Origin: Gammaproteobacteria bacterium
Lineage (GTDB): Bacteria; Pseudomonadota; Gammaproteobacteria; GCA-001735895
NCBI GenBank assembly: GCA_022340305.1
Contig: JAJDOF010000035.1
Location: forward strand, 18,096 to 82,095
DNA: 64,000 nt
Reading direction: 5' to 3'
Under the pieces are notes generated by a model. The model saw only the letters and a program-made list of their open reading frames with translations. It made no database searches and had not been told where the DNA came from. This document shows positions 10,834 through 19,203 of this stretch, one piece after another (the first letter of the stretch is position 1; each line of letters starts with the position of its first letter). The translations under genes were made by a program, and so were the position numbers.

Positions 10834-12063
10834 ATGCCCATGAGTAACATCAAATTACCTATATACCTTGATTACAGTGCCACCACGCCTATCGATCCCC
10901 GGGTCGCGGCGAAAATGGCCGAATGTCTGACGATCGAAGGCAATTTTGGTAACCCCGCGTCGCGCAGTCACTCGTTTGGCTGGACCGCGGAAGCCGCGGT
11001 TGATCTGGCCCGTCAACAGGTTGCTGACCTGGTGAATGCCGATCATCGTGAAATCGTCTGGACCAGTGGTGCGACCGAATCGGATAATCTGGCGATCAAG
11101 GGTGCTGCGCATTTTTATCGCAAGAAAGGCAATCACATCATCACTCTCAAAACCGAGCACAAGGCGGTACTCGATACCTGCCGTCAACTCGAACGTGAAG
11201 GTTTTACCGTCACTTACCTGGATCCGCAGGAAAATGGCCTGCTGGATATGGAAGCGCTTAAAGCAGCTACCACCGATCAGACTATTCTTATTTCGATAAT
11301 GCACGTCAATAACGAGATCGGTGTTATTCAGGATATCGCGGCGATCGGTGAATTCGCGCGCGCAAATCGAATCATTTTCCACGTTGATGCGGCGCAGTCT
11401 ACCGGCAAGGTCGAGATAGACCTGCAGACGCTGCAAGTCGACCTGATGTCCTTCTGTGCGCACAAGACATACGGACCCAAGGGTGTTGGCGCGCTTTACG
11501 TACGTCGCAAGCCGCGCGTTCGTCTCGAGGCACAGATGCACGGTGGCGGTCATGAACGCGGAATGCGTTCCGGAACCCTGGCCACGCATCAAATTGTTGG
11601 CATGGGTGAAGCTTTCCGCATTGCTAAAGAAGAAATGGCGACTGAAAACGAACGTATTCGCATGATGCGAGATCGACTCTATAACGGTCTTAAAGATATG
11701 GAAGAAGTCTACGTCAACGGTGACCTCGAGCATCGTATTGCCGGGAACCTGAACATCAGTTTCAATTTTGTCGAAGGTGAGTCGTTAATCATGGCCCTGC
11801 GTGATCTGGCCGTGTCGTCTGGCTCGGCCTGTACCTCCGCAAGCCTTGAACCTTCCTACGTGCTGCGAGCATTGGGACGCAACGACGAGCTGGCGCATAG
11901 CTCCATCCGCTTTACCATCGGCCGCTTTACCACTGTCGAGGAAATCGATTATACGGTTGACCTGGTGCGTGCTGCGGTTGAAAAATTACGTGGTTTGTCG
12001 CCGCTTTGGGATATGTACAAGGACGGTGTTGATTTGAATTCTGTTGAATGGGTAGCGCATTAG
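10834..12063 (+). CDS. iscS: Cysteine desulfurase IscS
   Basis: [19 protein letters not shown] Lys [12 protein letters not shown], active loop [18 protein letters not shown]-terminal [18 protein letters not shown]. Confidence 0.98.
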   Translation: MPMSNIKLPIYLDYSATTPIDPRVAAKMAECLTIEGNFGNPASRSHSFGWTAEAAVDLARQQVADLVNADHREIVWTSGATESDNLAIKGAAHFYRKKGNHIITLKTEHKAVLDTCRQLEREGFTVTYLDPQENGLLDMEALKAATTDQTILISIMHVNNEIGVIQDIAAIGEFARANRIIFHVDAAQSTGKVEIDLQTLQVDLMSFCAHKTYGPKGVGALYVRRKPRVRLEAQMHGGGHERGMRSGTLATHQIVGMGEAFRIAKEEMATENERIRMMRDRLYNGLKDMEEVYVNGDLEHRIAGNLNISFNFVEGESLIMALRDLAVSSGSACTSASLEPSYVLRALGRNDELAHSSIRFTIGRFTTVEEIDYTVDLVRAAVEKLRGLSPLWDMYKDGVDLNSVEWVAH

Positions 12064-12086
12064 CCGCTACGACTTAGAGGTGAAAC

Positions 12087-12464
12087 ATGGCATATAGTGA
12101 AAAAGTACTCGATCATTACGAAAATCCACGCAACGTCGGCGTCATTGACGATGACCTGTCGGTTGGAACCGGCATGGTCGGTGCGCCCGCCTGTGGCGAT
12201 GTGATGAGATTGCAAATCAAGGTAAACAGCGACGGTATTATTGAAGATGCCAAGTTCAAAACCTACGGTTGTGGCTCGGCGATCGCGTCGAGTTCGCTGG
12301 TGACCGAGTGGGTCAAAGGTAAGAGCCTGGACGAAGCGGCCGGAATCAAGAATACGCATATTGCCGAAGAACTGGCATTGCCCCCGGTCAAGATCCACTG
12401 TTCGGTGCTGGCCGAGGACGCGATTGCCGCGGCCATCGACAACTATCGTAGCAAGCATCAATAA
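12087..12464 (+). CDS. iscU: Fe-S scaffold protein IscU
   Basis: MAYSEKVLDHYENPRNVG, GAPACGDVMRLQ, TYGCGSAIASSS, LPPVKIHCSVLAEDAI. Confidence 0.98.
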   Translation: MAYSEKVLDHYENPRNVGVIDDDLSVGTGMVGAPACGDVMRLQIKVNSDGIIEDAKFKTYGCGSAIASSSLVTEWVKGKSLDEAAGIKNTHIAEELALPPVKIHCSVLAEDAIAAAIDNYRSKHQ

Positions 12465-12485
12465 ACGTGCCGAAGTGTTAATATT

Positions 12486-12511
12486 AAAGCCCGCAACAGC
12501 GGGCTTTTTTT
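12486..12511 (+). terminator. Rho-independent terminator after iscU
   Basis: AAAGCCCGC-AACA-GCGGGCTTT followed by a T tract. Confidence 0.9.
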
Positions 12512-12682
12512 ATGCAGTATGGCGACAGGAAACAGGGAGCGGTAATTGGTCGTTACAGGTAATCGGGGGACATTTATTTGTATCGGGTGAAAGATTGCTG
12601 CAGGTTCATGTCGCCTGACGATATAAGTACACTATGCCCGATTACCTGTCATTTTATATTTCCGCCGTGAGGTCATGAAGCG

Positions 12683-14086
12683 ATGAAATTTCTACCGGTT
12701 TTTTGGGCTATTGTGGGCAAGAAGTGCCTGGTGGTCGGCGCCGGGTCGATTGCCGCGCGCAAAGCCGAGCTATTGCATAAGGCTGGCGGCAAGCTGTGCG
12801 TCGTTGCGCCCGAAATCGGTGTCGCGTTAAGTGATCTCGCGTTCTTCGAGGAGATTGAGCTGTCGCAGCGCGCATTTGTCGAATCCGACCTGGATGATGC
12901 TGTCTGTGTGATTGCGGCGACCGATGACCAGGATCTCAATCGAGACATTTCCAGGCTTGCGCAAGCACGAGGAATTGCAGTCAACGTGGTGGACAATCCT
13001 GAACTGTGCAGCTTTATCATGCCGTCGATGATTGAGCGTGGCCCGATACAGATCGCGATTTCTAGCGGGGGCGTATCGCCGGTACTCGCGCGTATGTTGC
13101 GCTCCAGACTCGAGAGCACGATTCCTGGCGCCTATGGCGAACTGGCAACCCTGGCCGATGAGTTTCGCCTGACCGTCAAGCAGGCCCTGCCAAACGTGGG
13201 TGCACGCCGTCGATTCTGGGAATCGATTCTCGATGGACAGGTCGCCGAACTGGTTTTTTCCGGCAAGATGGAAGTCGCGCGCGAGCGCCTGCAACAGCAA
13301 CTGCGCGATTTCGACCACGCGCAGGTTAATGGCGAGGTTTACCTGGTAGGTGCCGGACCTGGAGACCCTGATTTGCTGACGTTCAAAGCGCTGCGCCTGA
13401 TGCACAGGGCGGACGTGGTGGTTTATGATCGCCTGGTATCGCAACCGATCCTGGACATGGTGCGCCGTGACGCAGAGAGGATCTACGCCGGCAAGGCCAG
13501 TGCAAATCATGCTATCCCTCAGGAAAACATAAACCAGCTGTTGGTGCGACTCGCGCGTGAGGGTAAACGGGTGTTGCGGCTCAAAGGTGGTGATCCGTTT
13601 ATATTCGGGCGTGGTGGGGAGGAACTCGGTGAGCTGATCGACGAGAATATCGAGTTTCAGGTAGTGCCTGGCATTACCGCAGCATCAGGCTGCGCAAGTT
13701 ACGCGGGTATTCCACTGACACATCGCGACTATTCGCAAGCCTGTATCTTCGTCACCGGACATCGGCGCAAGGGTGCCGAGGATCTGAACTGGAAAATGCT
13801 GAGTCATGCCAATCAGACCGTGGTGTTTTACATGGGTCTCGAAAACGTATCACGTATTTGCGAGTCATTGAAAGCGCACGGCCGTGCAGCGAATACACCC
13901 GCTGCCCTGGTGGAAAAGGGGACGACGGCGATGCAGCGGGTATTCGTTGGTGACCTGGATAGCCTGCCAGCTATCATCGCCGATCAACAGGTTCGTGCGC
14001 CTACCTTGATCATGGTTGGTGAAGTCGTCGCATTGCACAACAAGCTGAACTGGTACCGGCCTGGAGAGGAAATAGGACAAATTTAA
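12683..14086 (+). CDS. cysG: Siroheme synthase (multifunctional)
   Basis: N-terminal precorrin-2 dehydrogenase (KCLVVGAGSIAARKAELL) fused to SUMT (VYLVGAGPGDPDLLTFKALRLM, RLKGGDPFIFGRGGEE, GITAASGCASYAGIPLTHRD). Confidence 0.97.
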   Translation: MKFLPVFWAIVGKKCLVVGAGSIAARKAELLHKAGGKLCVVAPEIGVALSDLAFFEEIELSQRAFVESDLDDAVCVIAATDDQDLNRDISRLAQARGIAVNVVDNPELCSFIMPSMIERGPIQIAISSGGVSPVLARMLRSRLESTIPGAYGELATLADEFRLTVKQALPNVGARRRFWESILDGQVAELVFSGKMEVARERLQQQLRDFDHAQVNGEVYLVGAGPGDPDLLTFKALRLMHRADVVVYDRLVSQPILDMVRRDAERIYAGKASANHAIPQENINQLLVRLAREGKRVLRLKGGDPFIFGRGGEELGELIDENIEFQVVPGITAASGCASYAGIPLTHRDYSQACIFVTGHRRKGAEDLNWKMLSHANQTVVFYMGLENVSRICESLKAHGRAANTPAALVEKGTTAMQRVFVGDLDSLPAIIADQQVRAPTLIMVGEVVALHNKLNWYRPGEEIGQI

Positions 14087-14438
14087 CAAACGCGGTCTAT
14101 TTCCTGCAGTAAGCTATCACTCAACGTGTTGTTTGCCAGTCATATCGGGTGTAAATCCTATTATCGGTTTACAGGGCGTTACGGGAGACCTGCCGCCTCT
14201 GTTGAGACGAGATTGTGATGCGCAACAAACATTACAGTTTTTTAGAGTGTTAAAGTCAGGAATAACGCGGCAAGGTCAGCTAGGCTCAGTAATACCAACG
14301 TTAAATTTTCGCTGGAATTATTGACGCTACGCTCAAAAAGAAGACGTCGCTCAGGATATATTTAGTATATAAAATAAATATTTAGATGACATTCTTAAAG
14401 TAATAACTCACTAAATATCCTGGTTTAAATGGAGTAAA

Positions 14439-15443
14439 ATGCGCGTATTTTTTACCATCCTGGGAATCAGCCTGTTGCTGAGTAACCCCTTCACCTTTGG
14501 ACAAGCGCAGGAACTGCGTTTTTTTCGCATCGGGACGGGTGGAATTGCTGGGACCTATTATCCGATCGGTGGCATGATAGCCCACGCCATCAGCAATCCT
14601 CCGGGTTCCATTCCCTGTGACGCCGGTGGTAGTTGTGGTCCTCCCGGATTGATTCTAATTGCCCAATCTGCCAACGGATCAGTGGCTAACGTCAACGGCA
14701 TCCAGCAGGGTAAACTGGAGTCCGGCTTCGTGCAGTCAGACATCGCCTACTGGGCTTATAGCGGTAGCGGTACTTTCGCTGGCGAGCCACCCAAACTGAA
14801 GTTGCGCGCCATTGCTAATCTTTATCCCGAGAGCATCCATATCGTGGCCCATAAAGATGCCGGGATCAGACGCGTCAAAGACCTGATCGGCAAGCGAGTC
14901 TCTATCGATGAACTCGGCTCGGGTACGCTGATTGATGCTGAACTGGTGTTGGAGGCGTACGGAATATCCAAGGACGATCTGGATATCGAATACATAAAGC
15001 CGACCAATGCGATCAAGCGCATACGCAACCGGCAACTCGATGCTTTTTTCGTGGTAGCCGGTTATCCGGCGCGGTCGATATCCGAGCTCGCGAATGACAC
15101 CGAGATCGTGCTAGTCCCGATCAATGGTCCCGAGGCGGACAACCTGGTGTCGCAATATCGTTTTTTTACCCGCGATAGTATCCCCGCAAATATCTACGGG
15201 GGAATCGCAGAAGTCGAAACTGTCAGTGTAGGAGCCCAGTGGCTGGTCGCCTCTTCGGTAGACGACGAAACGGTGTACCAGATTACCCGTTCACTGTGGA
15301 GCCAGAATTCTCGCCGGTTGCTGGATAGTGGTCACGTCAAGGGTAAGCACATATCGCTGCAAACTGCGCTGGATGGTGTCGCCGTTCCTCTGCATCCCGG
15401 CTCCAGCCGCTATTATGCTGAAATGGGTATGACAAGCGAATGA
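14439..15443 (+). CDS. TAXI family TRAP-type solute-binding protein
   Basis: Signal peptide; FRIGTGGIAGTYYPIGGMIAHAIS, AQSANGSVANVNGIQQGKLESGFVQSDIAYWAYSG, VSIDELGSGTLIDAELVLEAYGI. Confidence 0.93.
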   Translation: MRVFFTILGISLLLSNPFTFGQAQELRFFRIGTGGIAGTYYPIGGMIAHAISNPPGSIPCDAGGSCGPPGLILIAQSANGSVANVNGIQQGKLESGFVQSDIAYWAYSGSGTFAGEPPKLKLRAIANLYPESIHIVAHKDAGIRRVKDLIGKRVSIDELGSGTLIDAELVLEAYGISKDDLDIEYIKPTNAIKRIRNRQLDAFFVVAGYPARSISELANDTEIVLVPINGPEADNLVSQYRFFTRDSIPANIYGGIAEVETVSVGAQWLVASSVDDETVYQITRSLWSQNSRRLLDSGHVKGKHISLQTALDGVAVPLHPGSSRYYAEMGMTSE

Positions 15444-17473
15444 TAGAGTCTGTCCACGATTGTATCCAACTCGTGCTTGCCAGGACCAGAAGCCTTCGCG
15501 GACGCGGGATGTTGACCCGACCCACAGTTTCGATATCACTGGTATTGCTGCTGCTGATTTCGACATCGGGCGTAATTTACTATGTCCAGCGAACCTTGCT
15601 GGAAATCGAAGAAGCCTTGCCGATTGCTCTGTCGAAGCAGGAACGGGATATCCGCGTACTGGTTTATGAGATGGGCCGCCTGGTCCAGGACATTGAATTT
15701 GCACGCGCCAACACCGGGCTGACCTCTTTTGGAGTCGTTCTGCGGCAAACCGATACGGTCGAACTTTTTCTCGACAAAATGAGCCGCGAATATCGGTTTA
15801 ATGACATGCTGGGGATTTCCATGATTCATGCCAGGATCAATCCCGCCGTGTACGATATCAAAAACTGGTTAACCAATGGTATTTTCAATTTTGAGCCGAC
15901 CTCGGCCCATACTCTGGAGCTGGTGGAAGAAAGAGCGAAGCAGGCTTATGAAGAGGCCGAGCTACTGTTGCAGGAGGTGGCGCAAACCGCAGTGGATCGC
16001 TTGACGGTGCAGGCCGGCAGAATCAAGAGTTTTCGTAGCGTCATGGTGATAACCCTGGCTGTGCTCACGCTGATGTCGATTGGCCTGGTGATACTCGGTC
16101 TGCGCCTGCAGCGCATTGTGATCGCGTTAAAGGACAGTGAAGAGCAGATTCGCTACCGGGCTAATTATGACTCGTTGACACAGCTCCCCAACCGCGCGAA
16201 CTTTGTCGAACACCTGCATGAAGCGATTACCCGTGATCGACGTAATAACGGACTTACTGCATTGCTGTTTATCGATCTCGACCGTTTCAAGACGATAAAC
16301 GATACCCTGGGTCACGATTATGGCGACGAACTGATCAAACAGGTGGCTGACAGAATCAGGCGGGCGACACGTGAAACCGACGTGGTATCGCGTCTTGGAG
16401 GCGATGAGTTTACGGTGATGCTGACCAACGTCTCCGACGAGATACACGCTTCGATCATCGCTAAACATATACTGGCGCGTTTGTCACAGCCTTACATGCT
16501 GGATGGGCATGAAGTCTATTCCAGCGCGAGTATTGGCATAACCCTCAGCCCGATCGATGGCAGGGATGTTAATACCCTGTTGAAAAATGCCGACATGGCC
16601 ATGTACGAGGCCAAAGACCAGGGGCGTAACACCTTCCGCTTTTTCACCTCGGAGATGACGGATCGGGCAAGACAATTCCTCGAGGTCGATAAAGATATGC
16701 GGCTGGCGCTTAGTCAGGACGAACTGGAAGTCCATTACCAACCCATCTATGACACACAGAATCACAAGCTGGTCGGGGTCGAGGCCTTGTTGCGATGGCA
16801 GCATCCGCAGCGCGGCCTGGTGCTGCCGACCGACTTCATCAGGGTCGCCGAGGAAACCGGCCTGATCGAAGAAATCGGACAGTGGGTAATGCGCCGAGCC
16901 TGTAGCGAAGTCAGGGAGTGGCTAAAACATGATCTGCATCCCGAGTTTTACCTCGCGGTAAACATTTCCATGCGCCAGTTCAAAGGTGGGTTCGATAAAG
17001 CGCAGCTGCAACGTATTCTCTACGAAACCGGATTCCCCGCGGACAAGTTGTTGCTGGAAATCACCGAGACATTGTTGATGGATCACGATACCCGGACCAG
17101 CGAGGTGCTGGCCGAGTTTCGCGAGATGGGTGTACGGCTTGCGGTTGACGATTTTGGCACGGGCTACTCGGCATTGAGTTACCTGCGTGAGTTTCCGGTC
17201 AGTACACTGAAAATAGATCGTTCCTTTATTCGTGACATCACCCAGAGCAAAAGCCACCTGGGCCTGGTCCAGGCCATCATTGCGATGGCCCGGGGATTGC
17301 ACCTGAAAACCATCGCCGAGGGTGTCGAGACCGCCGAACAAGGCGAGTTACTGGCAGAACTCAACTGCGACATGGTACAGGGCTATTTTTATTCCAAGGC
17401 GGTGTCTGCCAGTGAGGTCGAGAAGCTACTGTTCAGCGATCGGCCACATGTTGTGGCGGTGCGTTCAGTCTAG
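15440..17473 (+). CDS. Membrane-anchored GGDEF/EAL protein
   Basis: Two TM segments flanking a periplasmic domain; RETDVVSRLGGDEF (I-site RxxD plus intact GGDEF); EALLRWQHP, DDFGTGYSALSYLREFPVSTLKIDRSF. Confidence 0.95.
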   Translation: MIESVHDCIQLVLARTRSLRGRGMLTRPTVSISLVLLLLISTSGVIYYVQRTLLEIEEALPIALSKQERDIRVLVYEMGRLVQDIEFARANTGLTSFGVVLRQTDTVELFLDKMSREYRFNDMLGISMIHARINPAVYDIKNWLTNGIFNFEPTSAHTLELVEERAKQAYEEAELLLQEVAQTAVDRLTVQAGRIKSFRSVMVITLAVLTLMSIGLVILGLRLQRIVIALKDSEEQIRYRANYDSLTQLPNRANFVEHLHEAITRDRRNNGLTALLFIDLDRFKTINDTLGHDYGDELIKQVADRIRRATRETDVVSRLGGDEFTVMLTNVSDEIHASIIAKHILARLSQPYMLDGHEVYSSASIGITLSPIDGRDVNTLLKNADMAMYEAKDQGRNTFRFFTSEMTDRARQFLEVDKDMRLALSQDELEVHYQPIYDTQNHKLVGVEALLRWQHPQRGLVLPTDFIRVAEETGLIEEIGQWVMRRACSEVREWLKHDLHPEFYLAVNISMRQFKGGFDKAQLQRILYETGFPADKLLLEITETLLMDHDTRTSEVLAEFREMGVRLAVDDFGTGYSALSYLREFPVSTLKIDRSFIRDITQSKSHLGLVQAIIAMARGLHLKTIAEGVETAEQGELLAELNCDMVQGYFYSKAVSASEVEKLLFSDRPHVVAVRSV

Positions 17474-19194
17474 GAAGCCGATTGCGCCTTGAGGTAGTCG
17501 ATAATCTGGCTGCGCTGTGCTAACACCAGGAACAGGCCAAGATCGTCTGTCTGCATTTCCGCCAGCGCCAACTTGACGCCGGCAAATGGTGAGTCGACCA
17601 GGTGGATGCGCTGTTCGGGGATTCCGCTTTCCAGGCAGGCCTGTTTCATGATCATACTGACCTCACCGGGATTGCGTCCACGCAGGTAGTCTGCCAACTC
17701 GGCGATCACCACATGATCCGGCTTGATCGAACAAACGCCACGCGCAATCGCCGCGATATGCTCGTCAGAGCGATCACCGGCAGATCCAAACAACGCCCAT
17801 TTTTTTCTGGCCGGCATACGCCCGACGGTATCGACTATTGCGCTTACACCATGTTCGTTGTGTGCGAAATCTACAATGACCCGTGCCGAATTCCCTAACC
17901 TGAAATGGTTCATGCGCCCAGGATTGTCGCGGGCGTCACTGTGAAATCGGCGCAGGCCGGCACCGATCTGCGCCGCCGTGTATCCCATGGCTCGAGCAAC
18001 GCCTATGGCACCCAGCGCATTACTAACATTATGCAATGCCGCTCCCTGCAGGGTCATGGGGACTTCATTTATGGTACAGATTTCAGTGGTGCCGCTGTCG
18101 TCAAAATAGACCAGCTTTCCCCTGTCGCAAAAACAACAGGCCTGTCGCCGGCTGATTTGTCGTTGAATTTGTAAATTTGACTTGTCCAGGCTGAACCAGC
18201 AGAGCTTACGCTGGGGCCTGCTTGCCAGAAAAGTGACGATTTCGCTATCGTCGGCATTGGCGATGAGGGTGCCATCGTCGGCCAAGGTTCTGGCCACCGC
18301 AAATTTGGTTTCGGCCAACGCAGCAAGTGTATTGACGCCGTATTGCCCCAGGTGGTCGCTGGCGATATTGGTTACCAATGCGGCGCGGACGCGGCGCACT
18401 GGCAGGCCGCGACGCAAAATGCCGCCACGCGCAACTTCGAGAAAGGCGACCTCGAGGCGGGGATCGCGCAATAACAGCCTGGCGCCCCCAGGTCCTGAAT
18501 AGTCGCCATGGTCGAGCACTTCATCACCGACGCGCACGAAATCGGTTGAGGTGACGCCCGAGACCTGGCCGGCGGATCGCGCGATACCATCGAGCAGGCG
18601 CACACTGGTCGACTTGCCGTTGGTGCCCGTGATCATGGCGACCGGCAGGTTGTGTATGTGTGACCAGTCCACCGCGTCGGGTGACGGCAGCTGCTCGATG
18701 GGATAACTGCGACTGCCGTTGCCGTGGCCCAGCGAGACGGTATCATCATCGACCAGGAAGTCGATATCGTGCCGTGCAGCGGCGTTTTCGATTTCAATCA
18801 GTGCCGGGTTTCGTTCTTCAAGCATTTGCTTGCGCAGTTCCGCGAGCAGGGCACCACGGGATTCAATCGGTTGCTCGAGTAATTCACAGCTGCAGAAATA
18901 CCAGGCCGTCTCCAGTGCGAGCACGGCACTGAAGAGCTGGTCGATCGGGGCTGCAAGCAGCAGGTTGTAGCCGTTTTCAAAACGCCGATGGGTGAGCTCT
19001 GGTTCGCCCCAGTCAACGTCTGCGAGCAGTTGTGTGATCTCGCGGTACCAGCAGTCCAGAACCGCTGCCATGTCCATGTCGTGAATCAGGACATCGAGGA
19101 TTGCACCCGGTTTACTCCACACCAGCGAAGGGCCGGTGAGGCGCCGGCAGCTATCGACGATCAAATGCTCTGATTTTAGTTCAGGTATCTCCAT
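17470..19194 (-). CDS. Mur ligase family protein associated with cyanophycin synthetase (no ATP-grasp domain)
   Basis: AMITGTNGKSTSVRLLDGIARSAGQVSGVTSTD, VARGGILRRGLPVRRVRAALVTNIASDHLGQYGVNT, IVDFAHNEHGVSAI; immediately downstream of cphA on the same strand. Confidence 0.85.
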   Translation of the reverse strand: MEIPELKSEHLIVDSCRRLTGPSLVWSKPGAILDVLIHDMDMAAVLDCWYREITQLLADVDWGEPELTHRRFENGYNLLLAAPIDQLFSAVLALETAWYFCSCELLEQPIESRGALLAELRKQMLEERNPALIEIENAAARHDIDFLVDDDTVSLGHGNGSRSYPIEQLPSPDAVDWSHIHNLPVAMITGTNGKSTSVRLLDGIARSAGQVSGVTSTDFVRVGDEVLDHGDYSGPGGARLLLRDPRLEVAFLEVARGGILRRGLPVRRVRAALVTNIASDHLGQYGVNTLAALAETKFAVARTLADDGTLIANADDSEIVTFLASRPQRKLCWFSLDKSNLQIQRQISRRQACCFCDRGKLVYFDDSGTTEICTINEVPMTLQGAALHNVSNALGAIGVARAMGYTAAQIGAGLRRFHSDARDNPGRMNHFRLGNSARVIVDFAHNEHGVSAIVDTVGRMPARKKWALFGSAGDRSDEHIAAIARGVCSIKPDHVVIAELADYLRGRNPGEVSMIMKQACLESGIPEQRIHLVDSPFAGVKLALAEMQTDDLGLFLVLAQRSQIIDYLKAQSAS

Positions 19195-19203
19195 GAAAGG
19201 TCA

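Noticed and set aside
10855-11733. 292-aa minus-strand ORF antisense to iscS
   Set aside because: Shadow ORF of iscS.
14087-14438. AT-rich gap before the TAXI gene, checked for a tRNA, small RNA or remnant gene
   Set aside because: No cloverleaf, terminator or convincing protein-like frame was found.
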